A stretch of DNA of 64,000 bases from Mangifera indica (taxonomy: Eukaryota > Streptophyta > Magnoliopsida > Sapindales > Anacardiaceae): assembly GCF_011075055.1 (NCBI RefSeq), contig NW_025401203.1:1-64000 (forward strand). Direction: 5' to 3'. Shown in pieces: positions 50,046-62,875 of the stretch. Below the pieces are notes generated by a model that saw nothing but the letters and a program-made list of their open reading frames with translations, was not told the origin of the DNA and searched no databases. How positions within the stretch are numbered: position 1 is the stretch's first letter; each line of letters starts with the position of its first letter. The translations under genes and the position numbers were made by a program.

Positions 50046-53000
50046 CCTGTTATGCTTATTATTGTTGCTGATTACAGGGAAAAAGTTGTGACTGCTGAAA
50101 TGCCAGCTGATATGGAGGCATTTGTTGCAGAAAAGAGGCGTGAACTAATTGAAACAGTTTCAGATGTTGACGATGAACTTGCTGATGCGTTTCTCAATGA
50201 TGAGCCTATATTGTCAAATGATCTTGAGGTGTGTTGAAATATGCAAATTATAAGCTATCTGAAAAAGAATGAGATGGTTTGTATTTGTGCCACTGAAATC
50301 TAATTTCCTTTTCCTCAAGTAGGAAGCGATTCGCAGGGCCACCATAGCACGGAAATTTATACCTGTATTTATGGGTAGTGCATTTAAGAACAAGGTATAT
50401 TGATTTTGTTTCTCTTTTTATTGCCTTTGGATGGTATCTGAGTTGTTATAAGTTATAATAATTGAGATTACACACTTTTTTTTTTGGTAAATCCACTTTG
50501 CTTTTTATTTACTGCCTTTCTTGGATGACAGGGAGTGCAACCACTTCTGAACGGTGTACTTAGTTATTTACCTTGTCCAACTGAAGTAAGTAATTATGCT
50601 CTTGACCAGATGAAGGATGAAGAGAAGGTATTGTATTTGACTGACAATATGTCCCAATATTTGTTTAAAATAATTGGTTGGGGAATTCAGTTTGCTTGTT
50701 CTCTTTGTAGGTTATGTTAGCTGGAAATCCAGATGGACCCCTTGTGGCATTGGCTTTTAAGTTGGAGGAAGGACGCTTTGGTCAATTGACTTATTTAAGG
50801 TATGCCTAAGAAGTTGTACTGAGTATTTTAATACCTTTGTGAGTTGAGTTCAGTTAACTTCTATCAATTTTTTGTCAGTATTAATCCATTTGTAGATGAA
50901 ATTTTATGCTAAGTTGCTAACAGTAATGACTTTCTGACGGATGCAGAATTTATGAGGGTGTGATTCGGAAAGGTGATTTCATTATAAATGTAAATACTGG
51001 CAAGAAGATTAAGGTGAGATCAAGGCATATTGTTTCAAATTAAGATAGTAGTTTGCATTTTTATATGTTGTGGGCCACTTATTTGGGAATTTGATCCTAG
51101 GAAAGTAGATTAATAACCAAAATTCTGCCAGCTCACAATCATTATAAACTATTGCTAAAAACAAAAGTTTTATATCATTGTTTGTGATCCATCTTGGGAA
51201 ATAGGCTCTGACAATATTTAATCGTCCTTATATTATGATGGTTTCATTGTGCCATTCAAGGTGATTCATTTCTATGAAATCTAAATAGCATGAGAAACCT
51301 TGTTGATGTAATTTTGCATGGTGCAGAAAAATATTTTGTCCACTTTTGTCTGAACGAGACAACGAGTGCATTCGGATAACAAGTTCAGTGTCTTAAAGAT
51401 TTTTATTTGAGCATAGCTATTAGAGTGTTTGATGGCTAATCTATATCACAAAATTTAAAGTGCCAAGATTGTCTGATACTTTTAATTATTGGTTCTTAAA
51501 TCTAATCTCTAAAGCTGTAACATTGTTGTGGACAGGTTCCTCGTTTGGTGCGGATGCATTCCGATGAGATGGAGGTTTTTTCTTTTCCTTTTCCTTTTTT
51601 AACTTGACTTAATTAATATTAGTTATATAATGGAGCACCTTTCATTTTCTTTATAATTTGTGGAAACCAATCATACTTGTTCTTTTTAAACTTGATATAT
51701 TGTGATTTAATGTTGCTTTTGCTTTGCTTATGCATTTATTTTATCTACAGGACATTCAAGAGGGACATGCTGGGCAAATAGTTGCTGTCTTTGGTGTGGA
51801 TTGTGCATCAGGTTCCAATCTCTCTTTTGCATAAACTAGCTCATGCATATGATTTTCCTTTTCCTTTATGGATTACTTTTACCACATGAGAGGTATGAGA
51901 AGAACAAGTTTATAAAAATTTAAATGGGCTTTGATAAGTTTTTTAGTGAGGACGAGGTGTTTGATTTTCCGTATTTCAGCATAGATTCAGTGTTTGAAAA
52001 GCATGCCTTCGATAATGTCTTATGCACTATATTTAGTCGGTATGGGTTTCATAAGAGCTTCTTCTGATTGATTTTGGACATCTTATGCACTTGAATAATC
52101 TGTGTTTTATTTCTCTCTCCAAATTATTTTAATATGTGCTTTTTGGTAATCAGGGGACACATTTACTGATGGGTCTGTTAAATACACCATGACTTCTATG
52201 AATGTTCCTGAGCCAGTGATGTCACTTGCTGTTCAACCTGTTTCGAAAGATTCTGGAGGACAAGTAACTTACATTTGGAGTTATTGCTTTATATTCAATA
52301 TCAAATGAATTATAGTCATTAAATTTTTTTCCTTGTATCAGTTTTCAAAAGCATTGAATCGTTTTCAAAAAGAGGATCCCACTTTCCGTGTTGGTTTGGA
52401 TGCTGAGAGCGGGCAGGTATGGTTTGCAAATTTTATTTTATGTAATATATATTATATAATTTATTAACATCACAGTTTATGCTTTTGTGAGCAGACAATT
52501 ATTTCTGGAATGGGAGAGCTGCACCTGGACATTTATGTTGAACGCATCCGTAGAGAGTATAAGGTGCCACACCCTTTGTCATTGCTCAATAATTATATGA
52601 GAGGTTTGGATGCTATGGCTACTTGAACATTTTCACCTTGTTGAAGTTTTATTTGATTTCTTTGAATAGGTTGATGCAACTGTTGGAAAACCTCGTGTTA
52701 ATTTCAGAGAGACTGTCACAAATCGTGCTGAATTTGATTATTTACATAAGAAACAGTCTGGAGGGCAAGGTCAATATGGACGAGTTTGTGGGTAAGTACG
52801 CATATTTATGGCTGACCACTTAATGAGTTAATATTATCATGACACAAAATCATGAAGAAATCAGTCTTATAGATGCACCTTTTATCCATATCATGTTGGA
52901 GCTGCATTTATTGATAACCAAATTCGCTGTCCTGAGCACCTGACATATATGATCTGTATATATATTACCTGCACGTGGATTTAAATCTCTTTCTGCACAA

Positions 53001-54554
53001 CCAAGTTTGTTCTCATGGTGGCATGGGTCTGCTAATTATGGTGTGAAGCAGAATTATACACTTGCTGATTAATTTTTGCTTTTCTTTATTTGTTAGTTAT
53101 ATCGAACCACTTCCTCCAGGCTCACCAACCAAGTTTGAATTTGAAAACTTGCTTGTGGGACAAGCTATTCCATCAAATTTTATACCTGCAATTGAGAAGG
53201 GTTTTAAAGAAGCTGCCAATTCGTGAGTTTTCCCTTTACCTTTTCAGTACATTGATTAAAGTTAGTGTCTGAATATAACATTGATTTTACTTCTGGTTTT
53301 GTCATGGTGGCTTATATTAGGATTAGGTTATAATGATGATGTTTGGTTCTCGTTTTAATTATATGTTATGTTCTATTGATCTATTTCTGCTTACAATTTA
53401 CAGGGGTTCATTAATTGGACATCCAGTTGAAAATTTACGTGTTGTTTTAACTGATGGTGCTTCCCATGCTGTTGATTCCAGTGAACTTGCATTTAAGTTA
53501 GCTGCAATATATGCATTTAGACAGGTCCTTCTCATCACCCCCTCTTCTGCCATTGGGCCTTATTTTTTCCTCCTGTGACGCTATTTACCTCTGACATGCC
53601 CACTAAGATTTTTGCTTTTTGATTTATGAAACAGTGCTATGCAGCTGCAAGACCTGTGATATTGGAACCTGTTATGTTGGTAGAGTTGAAAGTGCCCACG
53701 GAATTTCAGGGAAGCGTCGCAGGTGATATCAACAAGTGAGTTTTCATCTACCTCTTTTGTATTAGAATATCAATGGGAGCATTCTTTTGGAATTATGTTT
53801 CTAAAAATATCTGCACTTTTGGGCATGTTTTAGGAGGAAAGGCGTGATTGTTGGAAATGACCAAGAGGGTGATGACTCTGTAATTACTGCTCATGTAAGC
53901 ATTTTCTTTGTTTCTCTTATGTGATAGTGATTTATACAAACTTAAACTCAGGGAAGGAGCCACTAGGGTGGATTCAAATTCATAATATCCATTTTCAAGT
54001 TCGGTTCAATTCTATAATGCTCATCTTGATCTTAAACTAGTGTACAATATTGTCGGAGGGCAGCCGTTGAAATGAACAGTGTTGCCAGCGGGGTAAACAC
54101 TGTTGTTGAAAGGACAAACAAGCTGAGCTGTTGAATTGGAGTTTCTATTTGTTTTATGGATTCCAATCTGAACTGATTTGGCTTGCATCCACCCTAGGAG
54201 CCACATTAGGGCCAAGTGTTTAATTGTTTACAGGGCCCCTGACAATAATTTCTACCTGTCACTGCTCATAGTCTCCTGTTGAGAATGTCTTTTTTGGTCT
54301 TTGCTCGCAGGTTCCTCTGAACAATATGTTTGGATATTCAACATCGCTTCGTTCAATGACACAAGTAATTTTGAAATCATTTTAACTTGTTGCTTAATCA
54401 TCTCCTAATAGTTTGTAGTCTAATTTGTTGATTCATTTTTGGTGTGCAGGGCAAAGGTGAATTCACAATGGAATACAAGGAACACTTGCCGGTTTCTCAG
54501 GATGTGCAGATGCAATTAGTGAACACTTATAAAGCCAGCAAGGGAGCTGAGTAA
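48789..54554 (+). CDS. MEFG: Mitochondrial elongation factor G (mEF-G)
   Basis: Predicted 761 residues from 20 exons: 48789-49211, 49438-49659, 49847-49968, 50078-50228, 50323-50394, 50532-50627, 50711-50799, 50947-51013, 51536-51574, 51751-51811, 52154-52263, 52342-52416, 52495-52563, 52670-52791, 53097-53222, 53404-53524, 53635-53735, 53834-53894, 54311-54364, 54450-54554. GTPase that moves tRNA and mRNA through the mitochondrial ribosome. The first about 70 residues form an Arg/Ser/Pro-rich targeting peptide. GTPase motifs: G1 [10 protein letters not shown]2 region [13 protein letters not shown]3 DTPGHVDF, G4 NKLDRMGA. Later domains show [31 protein letters not shown] and GQGQYGRV, and domain V has [22 protein letters not shown]. 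All introns are GT-AG and the frame is intact throughout. The gene matches At2g45030 in position. Confidence 0.97.
50011..50045. repeat. (TG)n(TA)n microsatellite in mEF-G intron 3
   Basis: A run of TG units passes directly into TA units. Likely polymorphic; no coding effect. Confidence 0.95.
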
Positions 54555-55706
54555 TTAGTGCTTGCTACTGGACATGCCCAAATCACAAATATTGTAGTTT
54601 TAATTAATTTATTGAGTGTATTTTGACATTTATTTAGGCGATATAGGTTGATCCTTATAGTGGTCAACAAAATTTTGAAAAACACAATAAAATCTGCCCG
54701 ATTAGGTGATTGAATTTAAACTTCTGCAGGCAAGCGTAATCGAAGTTTACGCTCTCTTCAAGTCTTGTCCATGTCAACTCAATAGAAACAAATGATATTT
54801 TGTAGTATAAGCTTTTCTTAAGGGAAAAAAAAACTTCTCTCCAATATGAATTCTTAAAGGACTACACCTTAGTATGTCCATCATTGCAGTTAATCTATTC
54901 ATGCAATGTCTGGATTATTGTAGGAGCTGACTTTGAGCTAAACTTAAAAAAAGAGCTAACTCAGTTAGAGATTAATAAATTGAATTTCTTTAGCTTAACT
55001 TAATTTGCAACATTGGGATTTAAACTTGATGTAAATGCGTTTGAACTTGAATCTTCAAACCGGTTCAGACTCTGTTTTCAATCTTTGGCTTTGAGTTAAA
55101 CCTATTCAAATTTGTTTCTCCCTGGCTTGAGATCAATCCTTACAAATTTATTTTCAATCTTTGACCTGACCTAAGCTCATTTAAGTTTAAACTTGACTAA
55201 TTTAATCTGAGTTGCGAATTAAGCCTCTTCAAATTCAACTCAAACAAAATTTAACTTTAGAGTTGTCATAAATCTAATTTCAACTCAAATGTTCAAATTA
55301 ATTTGAATTTGACTTATTTTCAATTCTTTGTTTAAACTCATGGCCAGTTGACATGTCTAATATTGTCCATACAAACAGATATAAGCGAGCATCATGTGTC
55401 AGATTCTAATAAATAGCATTGCATAATCTATTACCTGTGTGTCCTTATAACACGCCGCTGCTTGCAAGAGAGCAGAAACAATTCTTAATAAAATGGGCTG
55501 TGATAATCCGAAGATTAATAAATTATCGTGCTGGGTTTTTATATTAACTATAAATAAATAAATTGTCTAAGGAACATTTGGCTACTAGAAAATAATTGAT
55601 TTTAGAAATTATTCTGCTGTTCTGATCTGAACGACAATACCTGTATGTACTTTAAGAGAGTGAGGCTTCCAAATCATTCTAAAGATCCAGCACTAAGCTT
55701 TTGAAA
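54555..55706. other. Convergent intergenic: mEF-G 3' UTR, repeat-like block, 3' flank of the hydrolase-like gene
   Basis: No coding sequence. 54925-55330 is a repeat-like block full of TTCAAATT, AACTCAAA and TTTGAGTT words, similar in texture to the blocks at 46386, 48195, 55885 and 61425. Confidence 0.45.
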
Positions 55707-58700
55707 CTAATTAAAAGCTTCACGCAGTTTCGTGGGCAGCTCTAGATCAGGCTCAGATTCACTAAGTGAGGAAAAATAGCAATCAACCATATCTTCCGAC
55801 ACCTGTTCTAAACTTGGGGGACTCCACTGCACATTTTGAAAACCATGAGAATCTAACACTGCCTATATTATACAGCGTTACAATTAGGGGTGAATTCAAA
55901 TCAACCTAGCTCGAACTTGATTGCTTACTCAGTTTGTTTGAGTTCAAAATGAGTGACCATAAGTCAAGCTTGAGTTCGAGCCGTGGGGGTGTTCGATTTG
56001 ATAGACTTGCAAGCAAATTGTGTGTAAATAAAACAACGTTGTTTTGGCTCCTTCAAAACAACATCATTTGCGCTAGTATTACATTATGTAAATAATGCAA
56101 AACGACGACGTTTTATTATATAACTTAAAGTCAAAACGACATTATTTTACTCTAAGTTTATTGAACTCGAGCTCATGTCCTTCATAAGTCATCAAGCTCA
56201 TGGTTGATTTGATTAGAATCCACCACTAATTGCGATCATTATTTAATTTCATGTTCATTTTGAAAATCCATCTTTATGATTTTGTCCACTACACAATACC
56301 TACCTTTGGGGCAAGGTCCTTATCCACCATTCGTGCACGAACTCCCTGGCAAGGAATTACAGAAACAATATAGTGAAAAAATTCATAAACATTTTCATTT
56401 ATTAGGTGAAGAATCAAACTATTGTATACCTCACAAAAGTCACCAGAAATTTGCTTAGATATTCCTTGTAAAGACATTCGGTATTCACGGACCAAACTTT
56501 GATCAAAGGTCTCATATCTACCTTGTCTTATCTGACCAGACAATAACATTTATCAGATCACAACACAGAGACTTTATGAACACAACCTAAGATAATTTAC
56601 GAACTCTCAATGCAAAATAATAAAGTGAAAAGAGAAGAGTGACTCACAGATCTCAAGGAAACCTTCAAGCTCAATGGTGAGGCTTCTTTAAGTCTTCTTA
56701 AAGTGGAGCTGCACCAAGCAGCATTTGTTGCAGCTGCCTCGCGTTCCTGAGAAAAGTTATTATTGTCATCATTTGTTTCAACATTCAACTTAATGAAGGT
56801 TTCCTTTCACCTTTTTCCCTATGTGCGGATAATCGAGTCATTATGTCCTATTGTATGTGTGCTTACCAAAGAATCAATAATTTCTTCTACTGTGTCAAGG
56901 CTGAAACATTTGTCAAGTATTTCAATCCTGACAAAAAGAGATAACCGCTTATTAGACCCTGATGATAGATATTTGACATTCCACTGTGTTCGTGGTGAAA
57001 AGAAAGACATGTTGGTTCCGACATTGTTAAATCAAAATTAACTTCCACAATCCAGGTTCCATGTAAATTTAAACCTGTGAAATACACTCATCTGGTCTGG
57101 GTAGACAATGTCACAGTACTTTTCCAAGCATGCTTCAATGACAGAAGGGTCATCAGTAACCAATTTCCCAAGTGCTTCTTCAATTAATGGTAGTCTCTGT
57201 TGGTAAAGGCAGAAAAAAAAACGAAATTAAAAGTGCTACTACTGCCAGGAAGGGTAAGTAAATTAGAAGAAAGATAAGGGACCAGTAAACTAACTTCGCT
57301 AAGCGAATAGTGTGTAGCTAGTCCACAAGCCATCATTTCTGCTGCATTGAGTTTTTCACCTGTCAGACCTAAATACTCCCCTGCAAAAATCAAACTTCAA
57401 AATGATTGGGATATCGTTCTGAGCCAGATCCCTGAGGACAGTTAGCCTACCTAATCCAATTCAAAGAAGTAATATCAAGGTCAAAACAGGAAGGAGGTGG
57501 AGGGAGTAAACAGTTTCTAACTTGACAGCTTAGACTTCGAAACATATTTTAGGCTCAGAAAGCAAGACTTTCAGACACTAATTCAGAAATCAAGTTAGCA
57601 AACAATCATTACCCATATAGCATGAATGTGACTTATACTATGTCCAAAAGTTTCTACAGATCCCACATAGCCAGCCAAGCAACCTTAAACCATCATAGCA
57701 TCCAATACCAATTTACTTGGACAGTATTATAAAAGTGAAACAAGTAAATTAATGGAAGAAGCACTGTACTGAAAATTATCATAACTACATCAAACCATGG
57801 TTTTTCAAGTGGGACAATACATGCTCCTAGAGATAATAAATATCACTGTACTGGAAATTATCAGAAAAATATCTAACAGAAGCACACATTGAAACCAAAA
57901 TTCAATAATTTAATGTTCACGAGGCTTTTGCTTGTTGATGATAACTCCATTGAAATTGCATTAAGTAATCTCCTGATACTTGTAAAATTACCAGGATCAG
58001 AATGGCAAATAACATAACTGCAAATATTACTCTTCATATCAAACAAATCATGACCAACTTATTTAGATGCAATAATTTGCAGCAACAATGGACAAGTTAA
58101 ATATGCATAAATGGGCAATTGGCACCAAAAATACCTAAGCGGCCAGGTAGATGTGAGAGGTAGAAGGATGCACCAGCATCAGGGTGAAAACCAATTAGAG
58201 TTTCTGGGGTAGCAAAAACCTGCAAATTATATAAGATAAACTGTCAGTTGAGTTCAACAGCCTTGTAATTAAAATTCAGGTAGTGGATCACCAAAACTAA
58301 ATAAAAAGATTAAAAAAATAGACATGTATCCAAATAACATACAGTTCTACTAGAGGCAATCCGTAATGTCCCAGGTATGGAAACTCCAGCCCCGCCGCCC
58401 ATAGTAATGCCATTCAAAATAGCCACCTAGATGAAGATAAATTAAAAGCTAACTTCACTATACTGGTTAAAAGTCATACACTTAAATCAGAAAGATAACG
58501 CGGCTTAGCTGATTATAAATTCAACCACAAAATAAATGGATCACAGGAAATTAATCTCCCTCTAGAAAGATATATAAGTAACTAAACAGGACAGTTTACC
58601 CAACCATGATAATTTGTGCATTAAACTTAGAATATTCTTATAAATGGATTTAAATGGAGACCATAATGACTAGGATAGAAAATTCACATCCAGTGATTCC

Positions 58701-59262
58701 TATATGATTAGTTCTGTACCAAAAGCAAAATACATGAAGGGGCTAAAGAGTAATACGTGAAAATCTCAGTCATAGGAAGAGATAAATGGAAATTATAAAC
58801 AACATTAGAAGTCATACAGTAATCAAAATATCTTTGTAATTTCTATTGTCTTCTTATATAAAACATGCTCTTCAGATATTATTATGTCAATTTAGATTGC
58901 ACATATGATAACAAACTACAAAAACCACACTACCAGGTTGTATTACAATTAGACTGTTAGTGATATTATAACAAAACATCCACTACCAAGAACCTCAAGG
59001 TAAAAGTTGAATGATCATCACGTCAAAGCTATTTTATAAATCACAGGTGATTGAAATAAAGCAAAAAACTGAAAAAATGTTCTAATTATTAAAGTGTAAA
59101 TACTCACATGTGGCTTCAAATAGGTGCCTAGTAGGTATATGAAACTATATAGTGTCCTAAAGAAGTTCTTACTCTCTTCAAGCTTCCCTGCACAGAGAAC
59201 AAAATGTTGAATGATGGTATAATATTATGAATCAACTCATGTGAAAAAACAAAGATTTACCA

Positions 59263-59312
<50 letters not shown>

Positions 59313-60241
59313 AACCACATAGCACAGGTTTCTTCTCTATAGCAATATATAACAACCCTGATTCTACCTCAAACTTTCTAACCCTAAAAACTTTCTACCA
59401 CCTTCTGTTACCTGACTATGTGATGCCAACTTTCTGCAAATAATCATTGAAAAAGAATAAAAACATTATTCAAACTAGACCATTTATCTGTAACATAAGG
59501 GAACCCAATAAATTCCTTTTAACTACACATAAGTGAAAATAGAGTGAATTGTACTAACAAAAACTGGGCCTCACCTTGGTTAATCAAATGATAGAGTGCA
59601 ACTATATCTCCACCAGCACAAAACGCCCGACCACTGCCCTTCAAAATTCCAAAATTAAATCAAAATCATTCATTAACATGGAAAAATAACAAGTAAAAAC
59701 TCGAATTTGAAAATTGAAAGAAAAAAATCAAAGAAGAATTACCTTCATCATCACAAAGCCAATATCTGGATCATTTTCCCAAAATGTATATAGATTATTC
59801 AACCTATCCCCCTAGATACACAGAAAAAAATAGATAAATAAATAAATAAACAAGGCGAAAAATTATCAGATAATAAAATTTTTAATAAAAAAGTATTTAA
59901 ATCGAAGTGAAAAATAATTAAAAAAACGAATAGAATTGAAACAAAGAACACACCATATTTGTGTTGAGGGCATTGAGAACCGAGGGTCTGTTAAGAATCG
60001 CCATTCGAGAACTAGCTCTACCTTCCGCTAAAACCTGTAAGGTATAAAGAGAAGATGAAATCAATTGAATTTTACACGTAATAAGAAGAAGAAATTATGC
60101 AGTGAATTGAGGTTAACTTACCTGATTGTCAAGATCATCATTAAGAACGTTTTCAGGAAGAGAAGAAAGAGTCCGGTACTGAGTCAGAGCTCGTAAAGTG
60201 TAGCCACAACGCCTAACAATTGATGCCTTGAAGCTTTGCAT
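55707..60241 (-). CDS. 3-hydroxyisobutyryl-CoA hydrolase-like protein, mitochondrial type (HIBCHL3-like)
   Basis: Predicted 404 residues from 14 exons: 60122-60241, 59954-60034, 59743-59811, 59575-59638, 59108-59187, 58343-58426, 58135-58219, 57295-57380, 57075-57196, 56867-56927, 56648-56746, 56430-56531, 56304-56345, 55707-55826; 1215 bases in frame. A crotonase-fold enzyme; relatives hydrolyse 3-hydroxyisobutyryl-CoA in valine breakdown, but the plant HIBCHL3 group is only assigned by similarity. The N-terminus (MQSFKASIVRRCGYTLRALTQYRTLSS) is basic and Ser-rich, fitting mitochondrial import; an upstream hydrophobic in-frame extension lies in the UTR. Oxyanion-hole segments: GSGRAFCAGGD and NGITMGGGAGVSIPG. 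Candidate catalytic Glu and Asp sit in ATPETLIGFHPDAGASFYL. The C-terminal half includes ISGDFCEGVRARMVDKDLAPKW. Intron 13 (55827-56303) holds a repeat-like block. Confidence 0.94.
55885..56230. repeat. Dispersed repeat-like block in the last intron of the HIBCHL gene
   Basis: Begins near AATTAGGGGTGAATTCAAATC, with CTCGAACTTGA and GAGTTCGAGC words and several AAAACGACG/AAAACAACG repeats. Texture is shared with the other blocks listed; ends are not defined. Confidence 0.35.
59263..59311. repeat. (AT)n(GT)n microsatellite in a HIBCHL intron
   Basis: About 40 bases of GT repeats preceded by AT repeats, within the intron between exons 59108-59187 and 59575-59638. Confidence 0.95.
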
Positions 60242-60505
60242 CCTCTTCTTCCGTCTCTCCTCAGTAGCTCTTATCAGAACTAGTTTGCCAAGTAGCATTA
60301 AACAAATTAATATGAATATCAACAATTAAGTAAAGTCTCCATTCCCACCCAAACTTTGATAGCCCTATAAGTTTGAAAAGTTAATGTTCTCATCTGCCTA
60401 TTAAGTTTGGTAAAAAATCTTAATAAAATATACCCCCAAAAAATTTATAAATATTTTATCAACCCCCTAAACATTTATTTTTCACTCAACTGAGGATTGT
60501 CTTAA

Positions 60506-60987
60506 AGGAGCGTTTGGTTTGGGTAATATTTGATTACTAAAATAGAAAGATTACTTTGAAGATAGATTACTTAGAAGATTACTAGATATAAATGATTACT
60601 ATGTTTGATAAAATTTGATAGGTATAAATAATTATTGTATTTGGTTAAAGATAATAAAAGATTACTAGTAAATTATTTTACTTAAATGTCCTTGAATATA
60701 ATTATTTTTAAATATTTTTTATATTATTTATCATATTAATTAAAAATAAATTTATTTTTATCTCAGAAAACTAATAAATAATAATATAATTATAATAAAC
60801 TCAAGATTACCTCAGTAATCTTTAAATACTTAAGGTGAAGATGGTAATCAGATTACCACCTATATTACCTGCCACGTCAGCATTGGTAATAGAAGATTAC
60901 TGTAATCTTTTATTACTGACAAACCAAACAAAGGAATAAAAGATAGATTACCAAGATAATCATAAAATTCCCTAACCAAACGCACCC
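60506..60987. mobile_element. Tourist-like MITE (PIF/Harbinger type)
   Basis: A 482-base element with imperfect 18-base terminal inverted repeats: left AGGAGCGTTTGGTTTGGG, right (reverse complement) GGGTGCGTTTGGTTAGGG. It is flanked on both sides by TAA (60503-60505 and 60988-60990), the three-base target duplication typical of PIF/Harbinger elements. The inside is AT-rich and built of many AGATTAC/GTAATCT words that make it partly self-complementary. It has no coding capacity. It lies between the divergent HIBCHL and MDH genes. Confidence 0.82.
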
Positions 60988-60990
60988 TAA

Positions 60991-62875
60991 GTGTTACCAT
61001 CAGTCATTTTTGTTGACGTATTAGACCATTCACTATTTATAATTGATTCTTCTCATTAGACTGTCTTTTTGTTTTTCTCATATTTTCAGATGCCATCTTG
61101 TGTTGCACACCTTTGGGGTTGCTCATCTCACCTCCATCTCTTGCACCATCATCGCCCCGAACCTGCATTGCCCCACTCCGGTTACATTACATTGCATCAC
61201 CCGAACACAACCTTCTGCAAAACTACACCTTACACCACTTGACACATGCCTTCTACTCTACGCACACCACCATGGTGTGCCTCTTGGTTCGCACCTTTAT
61301 TGCTATTGTCATTGCCCTATCTACGTGTCACTAGGCATTTGATTGACTACACAACCAACAACTAACAATTTCATGCCCTCAGTTGCATTTCCTAAGAAAG
61401 ATTAAGTGGAGGAAGGCAGGTTCAATTTAGGAGTAGATTTGATCCTAGATGAGTTCAAATAAGGTTATTGCTCAAGCTTAATTCGAATCAAGTAGGGAGA
61501 ATCTTGAATGCAACTTGAATTAAGCTTGATCTATTTCAGTTCAATTTAAGCATTTTTATTTGAAGTAAGAGTTAAGTTCAAACAAATTCAGATACAATAA
61601 CACTATTTTTATTGAACTAATTTTAAATTTTATTGCTAAAATAAAAATCCTCCTTTACTAAAACTCAGTTGAAGATTCAAATTAAATAAGATTCAATTCA
61701 AATTTGATTTATATATAAAAACAAACTTATAATATAAATCATGCTCTGATCAAGCTCAATATATTCAAGTTTTATCCAAAATGTAAATTAAGCTTGATCA
61801 AATTGACCGGTAATCTTGATCCATGAATTATATATTCAAATATTGCCAATACATTTAAAATGTAAAATGTAAAATAATATAATATTATGCTAACTTATAT
61901 TGTTAGGCTATCAGACTAGTTTTATTTTTTTGTTAAAATTAATATTATGTGTATAAATAATAAAAATTAATAAGTACAAATAAATTGATACGTTCATATG
62001 ATTAAGTTAACTAATTATTTATTTTATCTTTTAAGTTAAAATAATCTCATAAATATGTCAATTTGTTTGTTTTAAAATACAGTATTATTATATTATCAAT
62101 AGGGTTTATGTGGCATGGGCTTTGACCAATGTATGGGGAATTAACTTGGTGATGGAGCCGATTCAAATCAATCGGTGCTTGGATTGATGTATTATTTAAA
62201 TAAAAAATAAAAATAAAAATGAATTTAACCTGATAACACACATATATTATATAAGGTGTTGAGTTTAAATTTCAATTAGAATTGAATTTAAATTAAATTA
62301 AATTTAAACTTAAATTAATTTAAATTTAGCTTGGTTTAAAAAAACTAAACTCTTCACAAACTAGATTTGATCAGATTTAGACCAATTAAAGAATAATTTA
62401 TTTAAACAAATTTACAAATTAAGTGTAAACAAATATAAAATAATTAAAAAAATGTATAACTAATTTTGTATATTTAAGCAGGAGTTAAATGATGTGTGGA
62501 TCATAAAATTAAACTATCTTAAATTAATGATAAATAACCCTTTGTTTATTCAACAGAGGGTTCACATACTATTGCTCAATGTAAAGGGATGAAATAGGCA
62601 GGTGCAGAGATGGTGTGGAGGGTGCACAGCGATGATATGGAAACAAACTTTCCTTCCATTTCGCAGCTGACACTCTCTTATCATCAACCGTAAAAGGTAG
62701 CAGATTCGCCATCCTTGTCACACCTCACAACTCTATCTTTATCTTTGATCCCATTTCCTTATCTGTCAATCTCTTATTCTTTTTCTCCATTTATTCAACC
62801 TCTCCTCTTCATCATAATTGTTCCTCTCCATTTCACTTCATTCCCACCCTCCAAAACATCTATCTTTGCACAAAA
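60991..62875. other. Intergenic left of MDH, including its promoter and 5' UTR
   Basis: 61090-61320 is a less AT-rich stretch with overlapping short open frames but no recognisable protein. 61425-61830 is a repeat-like block. 61840-62500 is very AT-rich. 62740-62875 is pyrimidine-rich (CTCTTCATC, TTCCTCTCC) and is the likely 5' UTR of MDH. Confidence 0.45.

Noticed and set aside
56763..57041. Plus-strand open frame over the HIBCHL exons
   Set aside because: It overlaps antisense the conserved coding exons 56867-56927 and has no features of its own.
60242..60325. Hydrophobic N-terminal extension of the HIBCHL frame
   Set aside because: The ATG at 60241 gives a typical targeting peptide and matches the related start; the extension is probably 5' UTR.
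61043..61342. Overlapping open frames of 78-99 codons right of the MITE
   Set aside because: Two overlapping frames in the same stretch, with His/Cys/Thr-rich composition and no recognisable family; likely chance.
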